11,718 nucleotides of DNA, taken from NCBI GenBank assembly GCA_050300875.1, contig JBNKYL010000028.1, forward strand, positions 1 through 11,718, given 5' to 3'. The notes beneath the pieces are model-generated. The model made no database searches. It was not told the DNA's origin and saw only the letters and a program-made list of their open reading frames with translations. This document shows, piece after piece, positions 7,182-11,718 of this stretch; position 1 is the stretch's first letter; each line of letters opens with the position of its first letter. A program made the translations under genes and the position numbers. The DNA comes from CBDCFL01 sp050300875 (lineage in GTDB: Bacteria > Pseudomonadota > Alphaproteobacteria > Rhodobacterales > Rhodobacteraceae).

Positions 7182-7209
7182 TTGTCGACGCGTGATCGGC
7201 CAATATGCC
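7182..7209 (+). promoter_or_regulatory. Weak promoter candidate for the saccharopine dehydrogenase pair
   Basis: TTGTCG (7182-7187) and TATGCC (7204-7209) are 16 bases apart, which would place the transcription start near 7216 and give a leader of about 20 bases. The -10 match is poor. Some promoter must lie within the 230-bp divergent region, but this exact placement is uncertain. Confidence 0.22.
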
Positions 7210-7234
7210 GCCGATTCAATGGGTCAGGGAAAGC

Positions 7235-8281
7235 ATGGCACAGTTTCATATCCGCGCAGAGGAACGCGCAAACGAACAGCGCGTCCCCGTGACATCCGAT
7301 GGCGCGGCCGCACTTTTGCAGGCAGGCCATAGTGTTAGCATCGAAGACAGCCCCGATCGCTGCATTTCCGCGGCCGAATATGCCGCGCGCGGGGCGCAAG
7401 TCGTTCCAGCAGGCAGCTGGCGCACCGCCCCGGCGGACTCGATCATCCTGGGGCTCAAGGAACTGCCCGATGACGGCACCCCCCTGCCCCATACCCACAT
7501 CATGTTCGGCCATGCCTTCAAGGGCCAGCATGACGGCCCGGCGCTGCTGAACCGGTTTCGTGCCGGCGGCGGTCGCCTTCTGGACCTCGAATACCTGACG
7601 GATTCGAACGGGCGCAGGCAGGCGGCCTTTGGCTACTGGGCGGGTTTTGCGGGGGCGGGCGTCAGCCTTTTTGCCTATGCCGCACAGCGGACCGGTGGCA
7701 CCTGCCCTGCGGTCAACACCTATGCCAGCGCCGACGCCATGGTGGCAGATGTACAGGCCCGGTTGGGTCAAACCGACGCCCGCGCCATCGTTGTCGGCGC
7801 GCTCGGCCGCGTGGGATCCGGCGTGCGTGACATGTGTGCCCGCGCCGGGATTGCCACGACCGATTGGGACATGGCCGAAACCGCCCATGGCGGGCCCTTC
7901 CCAGAGGTTCTGGATCACGACATTTTCTTCAATTGCATCCTTGCGACCCCCGGATGCCCGCAATTCGTGCCGCCCGACACCGCGACCCGGCCGCGCGCCC
8001 TGCGCCTGATCGGCGATATCGCCTGCGACCCGACATCGGATTACAACCCCGTGCCGGTCTATGACCACGCCACAACATGGGACGCCCCGGTGATCCGCGT
8101 GGCCGAAAGCCCGGTGCTCGATGTGATGGCCATCGACAACCTGCCCTCGCTTCTGCCCGCCGAAAGTTCGGTCGATTTCGCAGGCCAGCTCTTGCCATTG
8201 CTCATGGATTTCGACACCGATGCGGGCGGCACATGGGCGCGGGCGGCCGCGACCTTCGACACGCATATCGCCAAAGTTTGA
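7235..8281 (+). CDS. Saccharopine dehydrogenase, NAD-dependent, L-lysine-forming type (LYS1-like; lysine-ketoglutarate reductase side)
   Basis: A 348-residue cytoplasmic oxidoreductase related to yeast Lys1 and to the lysine-ketoglutarate reductase half of animal and plant LKR/SDH. It interconverts saccharopine with lysine plus 2-oxoglutarate. The N-terminal half resembles the alanine dehydrogenase/transhydrogenase N-domain: RAEERANEQRVPVT (7-20), ILGLKELP (71-78) with Lys75, and HIMFGHAFKGQ (88-98) with His93. These two residues match the catalytic Lys and His of Lys1. LLDLEYL (115-121) and AAFGYWAGFAGAG (130-142) are further family blocks. The Rossmann glycine motif is GALGRVGSG (188-196), and the C-terminal DIACDPTSDYNPVPVYDHAT (261-280) corresponds to the Lys1 block before the end. 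I chose ATG at 7235, preceded by AGGG, because it gives the usual N-terminus; ATG at 7205 lacks a ribosome site. It ends 13 bp before the partner dehydrogenase. In bacteria the catabolic direction is likely. Confidence 0.88.
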   Translation: MAQFHIRAEERANEQRVPVTSDGAAALLQAGHSVSIEDSPDRCISAAEYAARGAQVVPAGSWRTAPADSIILGLKELPDDGTPLPHTHIMFGHAFKGQHDGPALLNRFRAGGGRLLDLEYLTDSNGRRQAAFGYWAGFAGAGVSLFAYAAQRTGGTCPAVNTYASADAMVADVQARLGQTDARAIVVGALGRVGSGVRDMCARAGIATTDWDMAETAHGGPFPEVLDHDIFFNCILATPGCPQFVPPDTATRPRALRLIGDIACDPTSDYNPVPVYDHATTWDAPVIRVAESPVLDVMAIDNLPSLLPAESSVDFAGQLLPLLMDFDTDAGGTWARAAATFDTHIAKV

Positions 8282-8294
8282 AAGGCAACACGAC

Positions 8295-9434
8295 ATGACC
8301 ATCCATTGGTGCGGCACCGGCCTGTCATCCATCCCCGGCCTGAAACGCCTGATCGAACAGGGTCGCGAGGTTCAGGTCTGGAACCGGTCCGTCAACAAGG
8401 CGCGCGCGGCGCTGGCCCCGCTGGACGTGGACGTGCAGCCCTTCGACCTGGACGCGCTGGCTGCCGCGCTGAAACCCGGCGACGTGGCTGTGTCCATGCT
8501 GCCCGGCGACTGGCACGTGGCCATCGCCAAGGCCTGTATCGCTGCAGGCGCGCATTTCGTGTCATCGTCCTATATTTCGCCGGAAATGCGCGCGCTGGAT
8601 GACGAGGCTCGCCAATCTGGCGTCGCGCTGGTGAACGAGGTCGGATTGGACCCCGGCATCGACCACCTGATGGCGCATTGGCTGGTCGCCGATTACCTGA
8701 AATCGCCCGCCTATGACGCGCATAACACGATCAGCTTCACATCCTATTGCGGCGGGGTTCCGGCAGAACCCAATGCTTTCCGCTATAAGTTCAGCTGGGC
8801 ACCCGCAGGTGTTTTGAAGGCGCTGAAAAGCCCCTCGAAATCCATCCGGTCGTTTTCGGAACTTTCCGTGGCACGACCTTGGGACGCGATCACCAGCTAT
8901 GCGGCCCCCCTGCCCACCCCCGAAACGTTCGAGGTCTATCCGAACCGCGACAGCCTGCCTTTCATGGAAGATTACCAATTCGACCGGGCCTGGCCGGTGC
9001 GCGATTTCGTGCGCGGCACGCTGCGCCTGAATGGCTGGGCCGATGCTTGGGCGCCGATCTTCGAAGCGCTGGAAAAACTGGACAGCGAAGAAGCCGACGC
9101 CTGGATCACCGAAACCTCGGCCCGCCTGCTGGCCGAAAACAGCTATGCCCCCGGCGAAGCCGACCGGGTGATCCTGTGCGTGGCGCTGAAGGCGGAAAAA
9201 GACGGCAAACCGGTCTATCACAAGACTTACGTGCTGGACGCCCAGGGCGACGCGCGCGGCTCGGCCATGGCGCGGCTGGTGTCCGGGCCGGTGTCGTTGG
9301 CGATCGAGGCCGTGCTGGCCCGGCGCATCCATGCCGGCGTGACCGCGGCTCCGTCAGACCCGGCGCTGGTGGCCGAATGGATGGACTACGTGCAGACCCA
9401 ATCGCAATACCTGGCGGTCGTTGACCACATGTGA
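8295..9434 (+). CDS. Saccharopine dehydrogenase, L-glutamate-forming type (LYS9-like)
   Basis: A 379-residue enzyme of the saccharopine dehydrogenase/Lys9 family (COG1748), which oxidises saccharopine to 2-aminoadipate 6-semialdehyde and glutamate. The N-terminal nucleotide-binding fold starts IHWCGTGLSSIPGLKRL (3-19), with the second strand ending in VWNRS (28-32). It is followed by a GDVAVSMLPGDWH block (62-74), NEVGLDPGIDHLMAH (114-128) and SYCGGVPAEPNAFRYKFSWAPAGVL (150-174), which are diagnostic of Lys9-type enzymes. The ATG at 8295 has AAAGG nine bases upstream. The gene follows the LYS1-like gene by 13 bp, so the pair is co-transcribed and can run both steps between lysine and aminoadipate semialdehyde. 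The related carboxynorspermidine dehydrogenase is a less likely alternative, because the LYS1-like neighbour points to saccharopine. The semialdehyde dehydrogenase expected next is not in the window. Confidence 0.88.
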   Translation: MTIHWCGTGLSSIPGLKRLIEQGREVQVWNRSVNKARAALAPLDVDVQPFDLDALAAALKPGDVAVSMLPGDWHVAIAKACIAAGAHFVSSSYISPEMRALDDEARQSGVALVNEVGLDPGIDHLMAHWLVADYLKSPAYDAHNTISFTSYCGGVPAEPNAFRYKFSWAPAGVLKALKSPSKSIRSFSELSVARPWDAITSYAAPLPTPETFEVYPNRDSLPFMEDYQFDRAWPVRDFVRGTLRLNGWADAWAPIFEALEKLDSEEADAWITETSARLLAENSYAPGEADRVILCVALKAEKDGKPVYHKTYVLDAQGDARGSAMARLVSGPVSLAIEAVLARRIHAGVTAAPSDPALVAEWMDYVQTQSQYLAVVDHM

Positions 9435-9436
9435 TC

Positions 9437-9448
9437 TGCGGCGCCGCA
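9437..9448. repeat. Short perfect palindrome just after the LYS9-like gene
   Basis: TGCGGCGCCGCA is self-complementary and begins two bases after the stop codon. It could fold only into a small hairpin and has no U-tract. It may help define the 3' end of the plus-strand transcript together with the larger palindrome at 9483. Chance is quite possible in GC-rich DNA. Confidence 0.3.
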
Positions 9449-9482
9449 ACGCTTCGAGTCTGGCAACTTCTTGGGATTTTTG

Positions 9483-9504
9483 GCGTGTCCACGCGTGGAC
9501 ACGC
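9483..9504. repeat. Perfect 22-bp palindrome between convergent genes
   Basis: The half-site GCGTGTCCACG is followed directly by its exact reverse complement with no spacer. It lies in the 79-bp gap between the 3' ends of the LYS9-like gene and the DUF3775 gene. As RNA it gives a strong hairpin in either direction. Only TTT follows on the plus strand and CAAAAA on the minus strand, so it is not a canonical intrinsic terminator either way. It may be a factor-assisted transcription end or a protein-binding site. Confidence 0.7.
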
Positions 9505-9513
9505 TTTCAGGAC

Positions 9514-9915
9514 CTACCCTTTTCGGTAGATCTCGTCTTCGACATCGCCCATGTCGATGCCCAGCTTTTCCATGCCCTCTTCGAGGTAATCGGCCAGCAT
9601 CGGCACGCCCAACAGGTAATTCTCGGTCGGCGTGCTGGCTTCTTCCTGCGCGGTTTCGATGGCTTCGGCGATCTCTTCGGGTTCGTAAGTGCCCCGCCCG
9701 ATCCACATGATCGCCACCAGCTCCGCCTTTTCGTCGGCGTTCAGCCGCCGGATGAAGGCGCGCAATTCCGCCTCGGTCGCATCGCCGCGCCGGGATTCCA
9801 GGATCGAATCCGCATCCTGACTGTCGCCTGGCGCGTCCCATGTGCCGACCTTGGCGTCGATCTCGCGCGCGCGGATCGCAATATGCGCGACCTTGCGCGT
9901 GGTAATATTGATCAT
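9514..9915 (-). CDS. DUF3775 family protein, function unknown
   Basis: A 133-residue soluble, acidic protein that I recognise as DUF3775-like from its N-terminal pattern TRKVAHIAIRAREIDAKVG (6-24), ESRRGDATEAELRAFI (40-55), LNADEKAELVAIMWIGRGTYEPEEI (58-82) and PTENYLLGVPMLADYLEEG (96-114). It is mostly predicted helix, with no signal peptide, membrane segment or catalytic motif. The family has no function that I know of. ATG at 9915 is preceded by AGGAGGG with a good spacing, so it is probably well translated; an upstream in-frame start at 9984 has no ribosome site. It lies 87 bp after rmuC and may have its own promoter there, possibly with an FNR-like site at 9971-9984. Its 3' end faces the saccharopine genes. 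Confidence 0.83.
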   Translation of the reverse strand: MINITTRKVAHIAIRAREIDAKVGTWDAPGDSQDADSILESRRGDATEAELRAFIRRLNADEKAELVAIMWIGRGTYEPEEIAEAIETAQEEASTPTENYLLGVPMLADYLEEGMEKLGIDMGDVEDEIYRKG

Positions 9916-9970
9916 GGCTTTCCCTCCTGTTGCGCATGACCGATCAAGCCCGGCTTTGCTGCATCCAGAT

Positions 9971-9984
9971 ATGACATGGATCAA
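9971..9984 (-). promoter_or_regulatory. Possible FNR/FnrL-type box upstream of the DUF3775 gene
   Basis: On the minus strand the site reads TTGATCCATGTCAT. Against the FNR consensus TTGAT-N4-ATCAA the first half is perfect and the second half matches at three of five positions. The centre is about 62 bases before the DUF3775 start. FnrL regulates oxygen-responsive genes in Rhodobacterales. A matching -10 element is not evident, so this is a candidate only. Confidence 0.28.
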
Positions 9985-10002
9985 GGTGCTGAGCGCAAGA
10001 CC

Positions 10003-11166
10003 TTATTGGCCGGTCAGCTTCACGACGTTCTCCGTATCCGGAGCCAGTTCTTCGAAGTCGAAATTGTCCAGCTTCGCGGCCCGCTTGCCCGCCCGTTCCG
10101 CCGCCGTGCCGATCCCTTCCAGGTCGGACCGCGCTTGCGCGAAATGCGTGTCCAGCTTGCCGACCCGCTCCACGACCAGTTCGACGTCGCGGTGCAGAAG
10201 CCGCAGCATCTTGCGGATCTCGCCCGCCTGTTCGCGCATGCGCGCATCTTTCAGGATCGACCGCATCGTGTTCAACGTCGCCATGCAAGTCGTGGGCGAC
10301 ACGATCCACACCCGCCGTTCAAACCCTTCGCGCACCAGTTCCGCGAAATTCGAATGCAGTTCGGCGTAGATGGCTTCAGAGGGCAGAAACATCAGCGCCC
10401 CGTCCGCCGTTTCGCCCTCGATCAGGTAGCGTTCAGAAATTGCGCGGATATGGGTGCGTACGGATGTCTTGAAGTCACTGACCGCCTGTTTCAACTCCCA
10501 GTCATTGCCCGCTGCCCGCAGCTTTTCGTAGGCCTCCAACGGAAATTTCGCATCCACCACGATCGGCCCCGGCGGGTTGGGCAGGTGGATCAGGCAATCC
10601 GCCCGTCGCCCATTCGACAGTGTCGCCTGCAATGTGAAACTGTCCGAAGGCAGCGCCTTGGTGACGATGTCGGTCAGCTGGATTTCCCCAAAAGCCCCGC
10701 GCGTCTGCTTGTTCGACAGGATGTCCTGCAGCGACAGCACATCACCCGACAGCTTGGTGATGTTTTCCTGCGCCTTGTCGATTGTCGCCAAGCGTTCCTG
10801 CAATTCTCCTAGCGACTGCGCGGTGCGAACCGATGTGCCTTCCAGCCGTTCATCCAGCGCCTTGGACACATCGGCCAGCCGCTGTTCCATCAGGTGCAGC
10901 ATCTTGGTCTGGCTGGTGGCCTGCGCTTCGGACACATGGGTCAGCCCGCCAGTCAGCTGCTGCTGGCCATCCGATAGCGATTGCACCCGGCCGGTCAGCG
11001 CGTTCAGCTGCGCCAGCATCGGTCCCATTGCATCGGCAGATGATCCGGCGCGGCGCAGTGTGACGATCAGCAGGATCACGACAAGCAACGCCACCGCACC
11101 GCCGATCACACCGGTCACGTGCCAGGGATTGGCGAAATCAATGACGATGGACCCGATCTGCATCAT
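10003..11166 (-). CDS. rmuC: RmuC family DNA recombination protein
   Basis: A 387-residue protein of the RmuC family (COG1322), implicated in E. coli in limiting recombination at inverted repeats and thought to be nuclease-related. One N-terminal membrane anchor (about 19-37) is followed by a predicted coiled-coil region (about 45-150). The conserved RmuC domain begins with RGAFGEIQL (156-164). Asp190, and Asp205 with Lys207 in VVDAKFPL, fit a PD-(D/E)xK-like core. Later come ALMFLPSEAIYAEL (257-270) and VWIVSPTTCMATL (286-298), which are typical family blocks. It is shorter than the 475-residue E. coli protein, mainly in the N-terminal coil. The start ATG at 11166 overlaps the mutL stop as ATGA; ATG at 11163 is an equally plausible start one codon later. 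The weak ribosome site suggests translational coupling to mutL. Confidence 0.93.
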   Translation of the reverse strand: MMQIGSIVIDFANPWHVTGVIGGAVALLVVILLIVTLRRAGSSADAMGPMLAQLNALTGRVQSLSDGQQQLTGGLTHVSEAQATSQTKMLHLMEQRLADVSKALDERLEGTSVRTAQSLGELQERLATIDKAQENITKLSGDVLSLQDILSNKQTRGAFGEIQLTDIVTKALPSDSFTLQATLSNGRRADCLIHLPNPPGPIVVDAKFPLEAYEKLRAAGNDWELKQAVSDFKTSVRTHIRAISERYLIEGETADGALMFLPSEAIYAELHSNFAELVREGFERRVWIVSPTTCMATLNTMRSILKDARMREQAGEIRKMLRLLHRDVELVVERVGKLDTHFAQARSDLEGIGTAAERAGKRAAKLDNFDFEELAPDTENVVKLTGQ

Positions 11167-11718
11167 GTGCGACCGAACAGCCGTTCGATATCGGCCAGTT
11201 GCAGTTTCACGTAGGTGGGCCGCCCGTGATTGCATTGGCCCGACGATGGCGTCGCTTCCATCTCGCGCAGCAGCGCATTCATTTCCTCGGCGCGCATCCG
11301 GCGGCCCGACCGGACCGAGCCGTGGCAAGACATGCGGCTGAGCACCGCGTCGATCCGGCCCTTGAGCGCGCCGCTTTGCTGACCCTCGGACAGTTCGTCG
11401 ACGATGTCGTTCAACAGCGCGGCTGCATCGACCTGCCCCAGCACCGCCGGGGTTTCACGCACCGCGACCGCGCCACCGCCGAAGGGTTCGACGACCAGCC
11501 CAAGCGCAGCCAGATCATCGGCAATCGCCAGGATATCCGCGGCACCGTCCTGCCCCAGTTCGACGATATCGGGTATCAGCAAAGCCTGCCGCGCCACTGC
11601 CCGTTCCGAAAACTGCGCCTTCAACCGTTCGTAGACCAGTCGTTCATGCGCGGCGTGTTGGTCGATGATCACCATGCCGTCGCTGGTCTGCGCGATGATG
11701 TAATTTTCATGCACCTGC
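11163..11718 (-). CDS. mutL: DNA mismatch repair protein MutL, C-terminal part (cut by window edge)
   Basis: The last 184 or so residues of MutL. This is the C-terminal dimerisation and endonuclease domain of the mismatch repair protein that links MutS to strand incision. The fragment reads in from the edge as QVHENYIIAQ, followed by the metal-binding motif DQHAAHERLVYE (the DQHA-x2-E-x4-E pattern of endonuclease-type MutL). Near the end are MSCHGSVRSGRR and SGQCNHGRPTYV, the other conserved metal-site blocks, and a terminal IERLFGRT. These motifs predict a nicking MutL, as in organisms without MutH. The GHKL ATPase domain lies outside the window. The stop TGA overlaps the rmuC start. The GTG within QVHEN is not a start; homologous sequence continues through the edge. 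Confidence 0.95.
   Translation of the reverse strand, partial: QVHENYIIAQTSDGMVIIDQHAAHERLVYERLKAQFSERAVARQALLIPDIVELGQDGAADILAIADDLAALGLVVEPFGGGAVAVRETPAVLGQVDAAALLNDIVDELSEGQQSGALKGRIDAVLSRMSCHGSVRSGRRMRAEEMNALLREMEATPSSGQCNHGRPTYVKLQLADIERLFGRT

Noticed and set aside
7205..7234. 10-residue N-terminal extension of the LYS1-like enzyme
   Set aside because: No ribosome site before 7205, and the family N-terminus begins close to the ATG at 7235.
6821..8332. 503-residue open frame on the minus strand
   Set aside because: It runs antisense through the LYS1-like gene and then into the synthetase N-terminus in another frame. The composition is that of a shadow frame, and it would cross the divergent regulatory region.
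8562..9332. 256-residue minus-strand frame opposite the LYS9-like gene
   Set aside because: Shadow frame of a well-supported gene with diagnostic motifs; no independent support.
9483..9504. The palindrome as a standard rho-independent terminator
   Set aside because: Only three T follow on the plus strand and A-rich sequence follows in the minus-strand direction, so the required U-tract is missing both ways.
1..11718. CRISPR arrays, tRNA/rRNA genes, insertion sequences, toxin-antitoxin or defence genes
   Set aside because: No regular direct repeats, no transposase or integrase motifs, no tRNA-like cloverleaf and no defence domains were seen; coding genes account for nearly all of the sequence.

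Overview
The window looks like chromosomal DNA from a GC-rich alphaproteobacterium, most likely Rhodobacterales (Roseobacter/Rhodobacter group). This rests on the protein sequences: a DUF3775 protein, separate lysine-forming and glutamate-forming saccharopine dehydrogenases, an endonuclease-type MutL, and an acyl-CoA synthetase/Liv-type transporter cluster typical of that order. Assignments come from remembered family motifs, not from a search. Genes fill nearly all of the sequence. I see no tRNA, rRNA, CRISPR array, insertion sequence or prophage gene.

Positions 1-7004 (minus strand) hold one long apparent operon. It reads from right to left: an AMP-forming acyl-CoA synthetase, LivG-type ATPase, LivH-type permease, an unrecognised 84-residue two-helix membrane protein, LivM-type permease, a secreted substrate-binding protein, and a LivF-type ATPase cut by the window edge. 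This is a complete branched-chain-amino-acid-type (HAAT) ABC importer with a CoA ligase as its first gene. The simplest reading is uptake of an organic acid followed by thioesterification to CoA. An aromatic or fatty acid is more likely than leucine, but the ligand cannot be read from the sequence.

Positions 7005-7234 are a divergent regulatory region with candidate promoters on both strands and a TetR-like palindrome near the middle. Positions 7235-9434 (plus strand) encode two adjacent saccharopine dehydrogenases, one LYS1-like (lysine-forming) and one LYS9-like (glutamate-forming). Together they can connect lysine plus 2-oxoglutarate to aminoadipate semialdehyde plus glutamate; in bacteria this is most likely lysine catabolism.

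Positions 9435-9513 separate convergent genes and carry a perfect 22-bp palindrome. Positions 9514-11718 (minus strand) hold the C-terminal part of mutL, rmuC overlapping it by four bases, and a DUF3775 gene with its own strong ribosome-binding site and a possible FNR-type box. This is a DNA-maintenance block next to the metabolic genes.

Most of the window is ordinary. The parts most worth a second look are the small membrane protein inside the transporter operon, the transporter-ligase coupling, the 22-bp palindrome, and the operator candidates in the divergent region.
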